Assembly: GCF_024713975.1 (NCBI RefSeq)
Contig: NC_091105.1
Span: 17,988,439 to 18,052,438 of the forward strand
Reading direction: 5' to 3'
DNA length: 64,000 nt
Source: Paralichthys olivaceus
Taxonomy: Eukaryota; Chordata; Actinopteri; Pleuronectiformes; Paralichthyidae
Shown here: positions 51,183 to 63,756 of the stretch, piece after piece
Numbering within the stretch: position 1 is the stretch's first letter
Layout: every line of letters starts with the position of its first letter
The notes under the pieces: model-generated
Databases searched by the model: none
Told to the model about the DNA's origin: nothing
What the model saw: the letters and a program-made list of their open reading frames with translations, nothing else
Program-made: the position numbers and the translations under genes

Positions 51183-52320
51183 TCTCTGAGGGCTCTGTTG
51201 ATGCTTTTGTTACTGATCTTTTTCAGCCGTGGTGGATGTATGTGGTACAAAGAAGAGATGGGATTGTCTACACTGACCTACACTAGCTTCTTCTCTTCCT
51301 GGGCACTGTTGCTATCATCTGTAGCTGTTCTGCCCCTTCACTGAGCATTTGGATTCCTCTCAGTCATTTTATCTATTCAGCAGGACAGCAAGACATTTCT
51401 TCTGCTATGTGTTATTGTTTCATGTTTGACTCTCAAATTTAATAAATTACAACTTGCATTCAAGCAAATTACATCAAACAGAAAGACACCTTCAAATTAA
51501 GGACAGCCACATGAAAAGTCTGGACCTACATATTATTCTGGCATTCCAACACACAGTTAATCTTATTTTAGAATCCACTTAAAATTTAAAAGTCAAGGGC
51601 TCAGATTATATCTGTTTTTCTGCCGTACTGTGCAAACCACCAGAGAGGTTGTTGAGGTTGACACTAATCTGCCCTGTAAAATGTTCATGACAAAAAAATG
51701 AAATCACCAGCAACATGGCCTCAACAACTTTTTAGGGGATCCAGGGGCAGGATATTTACTGCCAGGCCGCCACTCAACTTCATAACTACTTCATAGTCAC
51801 ATACATATACTGCAGATATACCATTATGATATTTCTATAAAGAACCTGTACAATTAATAAAAATCTAAGCTAATAGCACAATATTTCCTGTGTGAAAAAT
51901 ATAGCATTTTATTAGTCTTTATTGCAGCACAACATCAGTTCCCGACAGAACAACCACATCAGTACTAAGGCAGGATTGTACTAGTGCAATGAGCACATAT
52001 TTTCCTACATGATATTGACCCACTCTGACATTATGTTTACTCATTTTACTTTGTGTGCATTGAATTGAGCATTTTTTTTTACATGGAATAATAATAATAA
52101 TGCAATGTGTTTGTGTGTGTGTGTGTGTGTGTGTTGAACTCAAGATATTTTCTTGTGTGTGTATGTGTACGTGCGTGTGTCATGATGTTGACGTTCTGGT
52201 CTGTGCACAATAACATTGATGATGATGATTTTTTCTTATGTTTTCTCTAAAACATTTACCACCTGTGAGACTGTCTTATTTATGCTTTATGTAAAATTCA
52301 TCCAAATAAACATGTGTTTT
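51183..52320 (+). other. enpp2: enpp2 3' UTR with poly(A) signal
   Basis: Non-coding sequence after the TGA at 51180-51182 runs to AATAAA at 52305-52310, followed by a GT-rich stretch (catgtgttttt). A (GT)n tract at 52107-52134 lies inside. An earlier tttaataaatta at about 51440 and attaataaaaat at about 51857 are alternative poly(A) signals, which would give shorter 3' UTRs. Confidence 0.55.
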
Positions 52321-54089
52321 TACAAAATCAAATGTGGTGCATATTAAGTTTCTCCACAGTTACAGCGCAGACTTACAACACATGGCTACTCACAGTAGTG
52401 AAGCAACAACAAGCACTTTAATAGAAACAGTGTACTACAGATGGGTAGTTCCTCCATTTGCTCTCAAATGTCTTCACATTAATTTTACAAACATTTTTAG
52501 AAACTTTTCTCTGCTCCACGTTGACTGTGACTGCATCACATGATTTCTACAGGTCAGCTTTACATCCATGCTGCATCACAAAGGTTCTATTGAACTTACT
52601 CATGTTCATGAAACCAGTTTGATGCTTTGAGATGAAATTATCCAGTAATATATCATATGAGTATATCATTAATTTTTAAATATGTTTCAATCTACAACCT
52701 GTGGTTTACCCATTAACCCTGTTCTTATGTATCATTGTTTTTTTATTTTACTCATCTGTGTAAACCTTTTGATTTACCACAGGCGATGGTTTTTGTAAAG
52801 TATATAAGTATAAATGGGTTTTTAGGCATGCCATTTATTGACTAGATGGAAAGAAATCGCAGGGCTTCATATGTAAACTTAGGTAGTTATACAGTTATTA
52901 AAGTCAACCTCAGTGTTGTGGTTTTAAGTTCATGGAACTTTGTTGTAAAGTTGGTGTTCTTAGTACTTCGAGTGTATCTAAAGAGTTTACACTTAAAACG
53001 TTGATGAAGCTTATGCAGTAGTTAGGGATGGATCAGATGAGCCTTGTAATATCCCTTAGTTATGTTGCTATAGGCCTCTACTGCTGGGGGAACTCCCAGC
53101 ATGCACTGAGCACTTAAAGTTACTACATGGGTTTATCCCCTCCCTTAGTTAGAGCTGCAAGATCCAGATCTGACCCATTCTTCTTCTTCTTCTTTACAAC
53201 TGTGCGGGGTACACACCTTACCTTCCCGAGGAGGTACATTTTTGTGGCATTTGTCTTAACAACCTTTTCAATTACGTTATTCGTCCTTGATGTCTCATTG
53301 TTATGTTATCATTTTGTGTTTCATATCATCTGTTTGCGTACTTGGAAGTGCATGAACTGGAGCAGTAAATTGTGTTCCTTAGGCGTTTCCTTGGACCAGT
53401 GGCGTCACAACATCCGATTACACCTAAATACCCCTTAATACAAATACATTTGAAGTGAACATTGTATTGATTAATATCAATATAGGTAGGTGTTATTTCC
53501 GTGGGCACATGAACGCCTCACAGGCAGTGAGATATTTCAGAGAAATGACGTGTTGCTGTTGAATACTTTCACTTCCCCTGTCACTGAGTCCGTTCTTACA
53601 CTGAGTCTGTGCTGGGGACCACGTTCTCTCTGCTCCAGGTGAAGATCAAATGAGTAGTGGTCGAATACGGCTTTTATTTTGAAGAGCTGTGTCATCAGAT
53701 CTGTGCTGTGGACGCGTCATGTAGGATCCAGGTTTCATTCTACTTAAGTACAGTTAGTCTGTCTTCTCTGAGCCTCCCAGCAACAAACACACCCAGTCAG
53801 CTGGTGTTACTGTTACTATAGCGTCAGCAGAAAAACGTATCTATATTTGAACTCTCATTCTTTTTAACAGAATTGTGGGTCATTCTTTGTTAGTGTCTGT
53901 TTTTCTATCCCTAGCTTATGGAGAAGTCTTGAAAAACTTGTAATCTTAATGCAGAGGCTGTATCTTTAAATGTGTCTTGATCTGACACGTCTATCTGTGA
54001 TTCATTTATCAGCAGCATGTGTGTGTATTTGTTTATGTTAAAATGGAGTATAGATTTTAAAAGCTCCTTCATCATGTGTTCTCCCACAG
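52321..54089. other. enpp2-nod1 intergenic region, possible nod1 5' exon not located
   Basis: No coding exon seen. The nod1 start codon lies in an exon that appears to begin at 54090 after the acceptor ctcccacag, so a non-coding first exon and promoter probably lie somewhere in this interval. I could not place them with confidence. Confidence 0.4.
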
Positions 54090-54111
54090 AAGTGACTGTT
54101 CTGCAGTAAAT

Positions 54112-55021
54112 ATGGATCAGCGAGAAGAAGCCAGATGCCGAAAGATCCTCACCCACCACAGAGAGCTGCTGGTGTCGAGCCTGAGGAGCATCCAGTGCAT
54201 CCTGGACAACCTGCTGGCTTGTGGCTTCCTCTGTGAAGAAGATGTTGAGATCGTGCAACAAACTGTGACCAAAACAGATCAGGTAGGAAAACCAGAGAGA
54301 CCTGTTTACCAAGGCCATGTCTGACTGTATCATATTTGTATTTGATGTTATCTTTTGTTGTTGTTACCTATTGTGATTATTTTCTAGGTGCGCACAATCT
54401 TGGAGCTAGTCCAGTGCAAAGGGGAGGAGGCCTGCGAATACTTTCTTTTCATCATATACAAAGTGTGTGATGCATACATAGACCTGCAGCCATGGCTGAA
54501 AGAGATCAACTTCAACCCGAGCAGTGACATAATGCTGATGACAGTGGTGAACACAGATCCCAGTAAGTCTTACAACCTAGTGCTCTGTTCCACCGACATG
54601 TTCTTCTCTATGCTCTGTGTTTGTGCCATAAAAATGTCTGATGCCAAGATGTTAGACAGGTATTAACAGTTAAACCAGAGTGTTTGTGAGAAGTATTTCT
54701 TTTATTCTGAGTCCCCATTTAAAATAAGCCTAAAAATCAAGGATCAGGCTACAAATGCAGAATATTCAATTATATTAAAAATACATAGTGTATATTGATT
54801 GTGATTACCAATGTTTAAGAATAATTTGTATTCATACTTGTATGGGTAAAACTTCAAGAGTCAGACAGTTCATGTCTATGTCATTCCAATTAAAAAATAT
54901 GGAACACATACACATTTCCAAAAAAGTGGCATCCTGTCACCAAAGCTACATTTGATCTTTTATGCTTGATTTATAAACATTAAACTATGCATCACTGGAC
55001 CTTAATCTGGATATTCTACCA

Positions 55022-55068
<47 letters not shown>

Positions 55069-58000
55069 ATGTTTCTTTTTTTTAAGTCAGCAGGTATAGC
55101 GCAAAGTTGAGGCATGAAATGAGCCGGGACACCTGCTTCATCATGTCATACGGCCAGCAAGAGGAGACCCGTCTGGAGGAACTCTACACCGACTCTTTGA
55201 TGGAACTGCTGAATGAATGCAATGAAAGTCTGGGCTTCGTGGAGAGTCTGGACCAGCTCCTCGGAGACCACGCCGTCTTCAATCCGCAAGGTGAAATCAT
55301 CTATGTGATGGGGGACGCTGGAGTGGGAAAATCCATCCTCCTTCAGAAGCTCCAGAACCTCTGGTCCAAGAAAGAGCTGCAGACAGATGCCATCTTCTTC
55401 TTTAAGTTCCGCTGTAGGATGTTCAGCATTTTTAAAGAAACAGAACAGATCTCCCTCAGAGAACTTTTGTTCAAATACAACTGTCATCCAGATCTGGATC
55501 CAGATAATGAGGTGTTTGAATACATCCTGCGCTTCCCTGAAAAAGTTCTTTTCACATTTGATGGCTACGATGAGATTCAGGATAATCTGGACCTGACGAA
55601 TGTCCCTGAAGTGGTGTCGCCAGAGGACAAGGCACATCCCCTCCAGCTTCTGATCAGCTTGCTCTCCGGGAAACTGCTTAAGAACTCCCAGAAGATGCTG
55701 ACTGCTCGGAAAGGGATTGAGCTCCAGAGCAGGGTGATCAGAAAAAAGGTGATTCTACGGGGGTTCTCTCCAACTCATCTGAAGTCCTACATTAATTTGA
55801 ACTTTAAGGAGCAGGAACACAGAAATAAGGTGTCAGTTCAGCTGGATGCTAGCCCCCACCTCTGTGGCCTGTGCTCCACTCCGCTATTCTGCTGGATTCT
55901 ATTCAAGAGCTTTAGCTACCTGCACACAGTGCATGATCTTTTTCATCTGCCTGACTCCTGCATCACGCTCACCGACATCTTTCTTCTGCTGTCTGAGGTG
56001 TTCTTCAGCCGCTTAACTTCATCCGCTCCATCTCTGCTGAAGAAAAGCAGCTGGTGTGCCTCAGAGACATTCAAAGCAGGGCTTACATCCCTTGCTGCAT
56101 TTGCCAAGCTGGCACTTCAGGGTATGGAGAGAGGAAGCTTCATTTGTAACCAAGAGGAGATCGCTGCGTGCGGTCTCAGAGAGGAGGACCTGCCCCTGGG
56201 CTTCCTCCGACCTGTCAGTGACTGTGAAGCCAACGGAAGCCCTGCTAACTTTGAATTCCTCCACATCACCCTCCAGTCTTTTTTGGCAGCATTTGCGCTT
56301 GTGTTGGACGAGCAGGCTGCTGCAGACTCCATTCTCAAGTTCTTCACAGAGTGCAGCAGGAAGAGGGAACCATCCTGTCTGCTGTTCAAATTGTGTATCA
56401 CTGGCTCCTCGAAACAGAGCCAAGAGAAACCATTTGAAACCAATGATCACCTTCAGTTCACAAATCTCTTCTTGTGTGGACTGCTCTCTAAGGCTCACAC
56501 TGGCCTGATGGAGCATCTGGTATCTCCTAGGCTACTCAAGAAAAAAAGGGCCGTGCTTAAATCTTACCTTTCCACTGGTGTTAAGTTCCACCTCCGGGGT
56601 TTACCCCACTACAAAGTCGATGAAGGCAAGAAAATCCACGTTATGCCCAACTTTCTGTGGATGCTGAGGTGCATCTTTGAGACGGGGAACAAACACATCG
56701 CTCAGATGACAGCGAAAGGCATCACAGCGAGTTTGATCAAGCTGGGTTACTGCAACATCTACTCGGGTGACTGCGCCGCCCTCAACTTCGTACTGCAACA
56801 CCGTCAGAGGCTCCTGGGCGTTGACATGGATAACAACAACATCAGTGACTATGGGGTGAAGCAGCTGAGGCCTTCGTTTTGTAAGATGACAGTTGTGAGG
56901 TAAGAACCTTCTGATCTCCACTGTGGGATATTCTGACTGATTCTTTAATGCACAGGATGTAACTTGTAGCACTAACTCAACTGATTGTCTCTAGATTATG
57001 CGTCAATCAACTGTCAGACAGCAGCATTGAGGTTCTTGCAGAGGAGCTGTGCAAGCACAAGGTTGTGGAGGTCTTGGGGTAAGTTGACATCAACTGTTCT
57101 GGTGTATTTCAACTTTAAACTTCAATGGCCACTGTACGTTTTGGATTCTGCATTCTGTTTGGTTGAAGGCACAAAGGTTACTTTGTTGTTACCAGGCAGG
57201 AGCATCACTCACTAAATAGAAATATGAAACAATTAGATATGAAACAATTAGCCTTACCCTGAAACCCTAGTTTGTCTCCCATGTAACATAATTATTCTGT
57301 TGAATAGTTGAAAGTTTGCTAACAAATGAAAGTAGGATACAGCCCCAACGTTAATTCTCGATACTCCATGAACTAAAATACTGCTATATGTTTTTTTTCT
57401 CAGAATGAATCTGAACTTTGATTTTAATTTCTCTTTGTCCTCAGACTTTACAATAATCACATCACAGATGTTGGAGCCAAGCTGGTTGCTCAGATAATTG
57501 AGGAATGTCCAAAGTTGCGTGTTGTCAAGTACGTGTTGTACCAAGAAATTCTAATGCAATACTATTTATGTAATATCTTGTGTCTTTATACCTGCTTAAT
57601 GGATGCTGTCTCCACCATGTCCTCAGGATCGGTAAAAACAAGATCACTAGTGTTGGTGGGAGATATCTGGCCAGTGCAATTCAGAAGAGCTCCTCAATAT
57701 TTGATGTTGGGTAAGACCTCACCTCTGTTAAACATCTCTGTACAGAGGTGGCTTTAAACAAATGGCTAATGATTGACAAAATAGACTGACCAGCTAAATG
57801 GTTTGTATTTATTGATGACCACTCAAAGCTTGCATGCCAAGTGGTGGTAGAGGTAGACAGGGATCAAACCGCTGACCTTCAGGTTACTGAACGACCCGCT
57901 CAGTCTCCTGAGACCCAGCTGCAGCTTTCCTCATCAAAGTGTTGAGATGAGAAAGAAAAAGCACATAATTTGTAGTCAACTTTATAAAACATCTCTTAAA

Positions 58001-60896
58001 TGACAAATATTCCCAACATATAATCTGATGGAGGATGTTTAAAAAGGGGGTTTAACAGGGTGTCAGCAAGAACCAAAAAAACCTGGTGAATTAACCCCAG
58101 TACCTCTGAGACGACCCACTGGACTTGTTTAATCTTGGTTGACAAGTCCCGGTCTCTCTCGCCTCTCTCTCTCCCCCTCGACCCCTCCCCACTATCACTC
58201 TCTCTTCTCTTCCCTCTTTTCCACCCATCTCTCCTCTCTTCCTTTTTTTTTTGCTCACCCCAACTGGTCGAGGCAGATGACCGCCCACATTGAGCCTGGT
58301 TCTGCTAGAGGTTTCTCCTTGTTAATGAGGGTTTTTTTCCTCTCCACAGTCACCAAAGTGCTGCTCATTTTGGGAACTGTTGTTTTTTTTTACATTAATA
58401 AGATTTGAAGGTCTTGACCTTCTATATAAAGTGCCTCGAGATAATTTATATTATGATTTGGCGCCATAACTATAAAAATTAAATTGAAATTGTGTGCTTT
58501 CTAAGAAAACCTGCCAGATTATTTTCCTATTGAAAAGAAGGAAAAGTGACAGACAAGGCAGGAAGCTGTTGTGTTTGTCTGCACACTGATGCTTCTCAGA
58601 TGAAGGTTTTTATCTTCATTTTCAGGATGTGGGGGAATAGCATCGGAGATGAAGGGGCAGAGGCATTCGCAGAAGCTTTGAGGAACCACCCAAAGCTTAC
58701 CAACCTCAGGTAAGAGGGCGACTACCATTAATAAAAAACCCTACTGATTTCCACTCATAGTTTAAACTAATGGATTATCTGTGTTTTAGTCTCTCAGCTA
58801 ATGGCATCACATCAAAAGGTGGAAAGCTTCTGTCGGAGGCTCTAAAAGAGAACAGCACCCTCAGGATATTCTGGTAAACACAACACTCACTCAGAGCTGC
58901 ATGTTGTTCGCTGTTCTGACTGAAGCACGAAGAACAACATGTCTGTGTTGCTGCAGGTTGGTGCAGAACGAGTTGACTGACGATGCAGCTCCACACTTTG
59001 CCGAGTTGGTTAAAGTGAACACAGGTTTAACACACCTCTGGTACGGAACACACACACATTCTGTATTTAAGGATCTTTGATGCTGCTGCTCTGCTCAGAC
59101 AGTGATTATTGGATCTCTGTGTTTGTGTGTGTGCAGGTTAATCAACAACCAGTTCAGTGTGCATGGGATCAAACACCTTGCTGAGGCCCTCACTCACAAC
59201 TCGGCGCTCAAAGAGATATGGTGAGGTTACAACAGTTACACAGCATGGTGACTTCAGAACAGCTTCAGTTTCTCCACCAACACACTGCACACCACACTCA
59301 CCTCCATCTGTGCTGACACTGAAGTTTTATCTGCCAAAGTGATGATGAAATAACCTCATTTTAGAAAATCCTCACATTCAATAATTCTACTGAGGCAGCC
59401 TCTATATTCAACTTATCATTAGTGTAGGTGCAAGTTAATTATTAGGGTATGTATTTTAAAGAAATCAGAAACCCTCACCATTGTTGTGTAGTTATCCCCA
59501 CCCGGTGGACTGGAGTGGAACCACTTTGTTTGTTTGACCAGCAAGACCATTTGCCTAAATCTCCTCTTGTCTGTAAAACACAGCAAAAAAGCTGGTGAAC
59601 AACATTGTGCACAAACCTTTTAGTTCATCTAAAAGGTTCCTGGGACTAAAAGGTACTTTGGTCAAAACATGGCTATTGCTTTATTTTCAGCCCCAGCAGC
59701 TGTTTTCAGCAGACAAGTTGTTTAAAGCCACTGTGCTCAACCTGCGTAGCAGCAAACAGCAGTCAGACAACGTTAGAGAACAGCTGGAGACATGGTGAAG
59801 CCAACATTCATCAGGTGGACACAAACCTTAATATTGCTGGATGTGTTAATAATAAGGCGATAATATGTCAGTGAAGCGTTCACAACCACCTGACCGAAAC
59901 AACCAAAAACTAAATATATATGTAAGAGAACTGAAGTAGTGCTCTGCTACACCAGTGTGTCTGGGTTTGCACAGTCAACAGTTAATGTTCAACCCCAGAC
60001 TGAATTAAACAAATGAAAAGAGCAGAGCTCAGGGTCAGTGGGAACTTTGCTGAGCAGCTCTCAACAGTGGGTTTTGAAAGAAGTGACAGAGCTGCAGGTC
60101 TTTATACCATCAGTGCCCAAATGCATGTGGTGAAATTCTAATTTACTGAGCGAGTATAGACAAAGTCACTTAATTTCACGTCATTTCAAACTTGACAAAA
60201 ACTAGCAAATAATTTCAAACTCTCAAAGCTCTGTAAATTGTATTTCTTCAGAACTTTACGGTGGATTTTTGTCCATTTAAAAAAAAAAAATGTATTTGTA
60301 AAAGGACTAGAAGTACCATGGTGTATTATAAAAGTATTACGGTTGTTTCAGCAGCCTGACTCCAACATAAACTACAAGAAGAAGAATGAGAAAGGATCAC
60401 AGTATCTTGGCAGCATCTAGAAAGAAAGTCTGTCTGATACGCCTAAAATTTGAAAACGTTAGCTAAAAACCTGATAGGTTTTAAGCAGATATTTTACACG
60501 TGTCTTAAGATCCTGCAAATTGGGATTCTGCATCGCGTCAAGATATTTTAAATCAGTCACCTTATCAATCCTTTAACCTTTTATAAGAACACAGAAAGGT
60601 TGTGTCATGGTTATAAAGATAAAATAACTTTTCTCTTGTTAATATTTAAACTCAGGCATGACTCAAGCCATTGCATTATCCTGGCAAATGCATTTGCTTT
60701 AATGTAATGCTCTAATGTACTTTAGTGATTATGATGGGACACTGGGAGGCTTAGTGTCTCCCTGTGCGCTCATGAATGTGTCTGTGAACGATAGTCTGAC
60801 TGTTTCCTCTCATGTTCCTGCAGTGTTAAAGGAAACCAGCTCTCTGAAGAGGAAGAGAAAGAGTTTATGGCAGAGAAGAGGCTGCTCTTCCACTGA
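54112..60896 (+). CDS. nod1: NOD1, CARD-NACHT-LRR intracellular peptidoglycan sensor (11 coding exons, 939 aa)
   Basis: Cytosolic receptor that detects diaminopimelate-type muropeptides and signals through RIPK2 to NF-kB. Exons: 54112-54282, 54388-54562, 55087-56899, 56995-57078, 57445-57528, 57627-57710, 58626-58709, 58790-58873, 58957-59040, 59137-59220, 60824-60896; total 2,820 nt in one frame (human 953 aa). CARD occupies about residues 5-100 over two exons (LVQCKGEEACEYF, LQPWLKEI). The 1.8-kb exon 3 holds the NACHT ATPase: Walker A GDAGVGKS at 191-198, Walker B region FTFDGYDE at 271-278, and the winged-helix region with QFTNLFLCGLLSK. Seven exons of exactly 84 nt (28 residues) in the same phase encode leucine-rich repeats, the usual one-repeat-per-exon design. 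The end ...EEEEKEFMAEKRLLFH aligns with the human C-terminus. All key motifs are intact, so it should be functional. It is the only NLR-type gene in the window. Confidence 0.96.
55024..55065. repeat. TA microsatellite just upstream of the nod1 NACHT exon
   Basis: A pure (TA)n run of about 21 units ends 22 bases before the exon 3 start at 55087, between the likely branch region and the short T-rich acceptor (gtttctttttttttaag). Confidence 0.95.
57800..58490 (+). repeat. Interspersed teleost repeat (LINE tail / SINE-like) in nod1 intron 6
   Basis: The 3' part (58250-58490) reads ccaactggtcgaggcag, ctggttctgctagaggttt, ccaaagtgctgctcatttt, tataaagtgcctcgagata and atttggcgccataactata, a sequence typical of a repeat found all over teleost genomes. 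Upstream at 57860-57930, gggatcaaaccgctgacctt...aggttac resembles the tRNA-like or SINE-like box often seen in fish repeats; it may be a separate insertion. Three minus-strand copies of the 3' part occur elsewhere in this window. Confidence 0.6.
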
Positions 60897-61063
60897 GCAG
60901 CCAATCATGTGACACGTGCACATGTTGAGTAATCTATGTCTGGGAGTGAAGATGTTGCGTTTCCGCTGTGTGCATGCACAGTATTAGTATTAGTAAACTG
61001 ATCAGGTATGGTGTTATACTTAATGCTTTCACCTGGCTATGGGCACAATGTTACATTATTTAC

Positions 61064-61400
61064 TTAAAGGTACAGTGTGTAGAATTTAGTGACATGTTGT
61101 AGCTGAACACCCCTCACCTCACCCTCTCCTTCCAAACATGAAAAAGAACCTGTGGAAGCTTCATTTGTCATAAAAACTCAAAAGGTGTTTAGTTTGTCCA
61201 GTCTGGAGTCACTAATGTAAAAAACATGGCGGACTCCGTAGAGAGGGTCCTCTCAATGTAAATATAAAGTATTTAAATATAAAGGGCCTGTAATAGGGTC
61301 AGGAAAATTACAATTCATACAATTTTGATGAAACACATGAGGGTTATTTTATATTCAATTTGCGCCAATAGATCCCTTTCACCTAAATATTAAATTGAAA
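61064..61400 (+). mobile_element. TTAA-bordered non-autonomous element, plus-strand copy, 3' end truncated
   Basis: Starts ttaaaggtacagtgtgtaga and continues with the body matched in inverse by 32,010-32,307 (ctcaccctctccttccaaac, tggcggactccgtagagagg). Beyond 61,330 it includes caatttgcgccaatagatcc, a part not found in the other copy. The far terminal repeat is not recognisable. Confidence 0.6.
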
Positions 61401-63718
61401 TTTCATACCATTGTTGTTGATGAATCCTAAAGGAAACTTTGCAGATCAAATAGAGGATGTTGAAAAAAGGGAAGTGGCATTTCTGGTTAAGAGGAAGAAA
61501 CCAAACAGATTACTTCTTTCTTCATGAGCTGATTTAAGAACATGTGTGAATATTTGCTATAAACAGAAACATCATTATTTATCTGACTGTTACACAATGT
61601 GATGTACATATACACAGCTGGTGGAATGTTTGAATGTGCACCTCAGTAAAGACATTGATATGTTAACTGTTTGTGTGATATATAGTTTTTATATATGTAT
61701 GGCTTTTATAAACTTGATGACCACTCACAGTGCAGAACTTTTCTATCACACATCACTCACACTGCCGACACAGACATGAGGGGCAATTTGGGGTTCAGTG
61801 TCCTGCACAACAACACTTGGGGCGTGTGGAATGGGGCAGACGAAGATCATACTGTCGGCCATTTGTTGGACTCATCATTATACTTTGAATTGCATTCATA
61901 TTTCTCAATATTTTTGATATTCCTTAAACTAAAGTATTGCCTGATTCTAATTACTTGATGATGCCTTTTTGATTCTTGCTGCTGTAATACTGCCCGATCC
62001 ATTCCTAGCACAAGCAATATTTTCACTGGTCGGGCATCATTACTAAAATGTGTCATGAATGTGTAAATGTTGGCCATGACAGGGAGCCAGCATGGCAATA
62101 GCAGAGCATGAGACTGATGGACACAGGAAACAACAAGGTAAAAATATTACCAGCATCACTGTCACAGAAATGATATCTGAATGTCAGTGAAAAGGGCCTG
62201 TTATTCTGTTTCACTCCCTTTGCTTCTGAAATATTTTGCTTCTGATATATATACTATATATGAGCGCAAGTCAAATGAACTGAGCTCCACTTCAGACAGA
62301 TTTGTATGTGGAAAAATAAAACACTCTTCAGACTGATTGAACTTTTTACTTAAAAAATTCAGATTAGCTTCAAACACAAAGAAACATGGAAAAAAAATGC
62401 TGTAACTAAAACAGAATTATTGGTATACAAATGATCCACTCTTCATTGCTTTTTGTACATAGTTTTACATAAAATAAATATTTGAATACATTTTACGTTG
62501 TGATTATGTGTTTGTTACATATTGAACAGAACACATTCTCTGTTACATTATACAAGGTAATGCTTGTTGGGGCTCAGAACTGGCAAAAAAAAATTAATTA
62601 AATGGTAAAAAAGTGCTTGACTGATTCTAGAGTTTCTCATACGAGGCTTGTTTTAGGACAGTGCTTCAGCTCGATACACAGTTCTCCCAGTGCAGGTCAA
62701 AGACCTTCCCAATCCCTAACAAACTTCAGTACACCACTGTTGGTTGGAACTCACTGTGCAATCTCACAAACACCGATATCTCCATAAAAAAGTTCCTACA
62801 CCGTAGAATTCAAGCCGATCATTTGTTGAATTTAACACTGGCCTTGTCCTCTGTAACTCTTCATTTGAATCTTCAGCTAAAGGGTTCAGTCTCTGCACTT
62901 TGGATGAGGGGTGACTCATTACACTATTTCAGGCAGAAAGTTAAGATCAATATAAAAAATATGAGCACAGATAAATTAATGTCATCATTTTTATTAAGGC
63001 CAGATCTGTCTCACTTTCCCTCTAACTTTCAAAACAGCGACAAAAGGACTTAAACGAGAACATGATGATGCTGCAGGTCCAGTACGAGCCCTGTGACGTG
63101 TCCTTGTGCTTCCACCTCCATACACTACATGACTCTGGAGCAGATTCTGTAGACAGGGTAATACAGGGCTCAGCTAATCTCTGCGTGTGATGTGATGGAG
63201 CAGTAATTATGAGTCCTGAGTGTGGATCCCAAAACTCCAAACTCAACACTTTCCTCCATTGTTTTCTCCCGTCACCCAGCAGGCTCCTTCTCTCTTATCC
63301 AAGGGCAAGACACTTCAAACAAAGATAAAAATGTTTCAAGTATTACTATACACAGGATGTAATTCTTTAAAAGGATACTCCAGTAATTTAGGATTGCACT
63401 CCCACCAAACACAGGAAAAAGAAAAAGAAATGGTCCTTTCAGCCCCCAGTCACCCTGGATACAAAACTTCCCATAATACAACTTACTCTTATTGTTTACT
63501 ACTGAAAGATAGCAGTGAGAAAGATTTTCATATTTACAATAAGCAAACATTCCGGCTGTCTGACAAATAGAGATGTTGTTTGACTGTAATGCTGCAATGT
63601 ATAAAAAAATATTAAATACAACAACAGGTCCATAACATTAGAGACTCTTCTGTATTGTTTCGTGCCAGGTCAGATGTATGAGAGAGGAGCTTCAGAGACT
63701 TACAACAACGCTAATGGC

Positions 63719-63756
63719 TAAAATGTCTAACTCAGCAGTCTGAGTTAGACATTTTA
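63719..63756. repeat. Perfect 17-bp inverted repeat (hairpin)
   Basis: taaaatgtctaactcag at 63719-63735 and its exact reverse complement at 63740-63756 are separated by cagt. Lies in the gene-free right end. Confidence 0.9.

Noticed and set aside
55146..55637. Long antisense open frame of 163 codons, and another at 56061-56516
   Set aside because: Both are shadows of the nod1 NACHT exon on the opposite strand, with no signal of their own.
63032..63160. Possible plus-strand exon after cttttcaaaacag-like acceptor (RQKDLNENMMMLQ...)
   Set aside because: The acceptor is weak, the frame soon loses coiled-coil character, and no neighbouring exon or family supports it.
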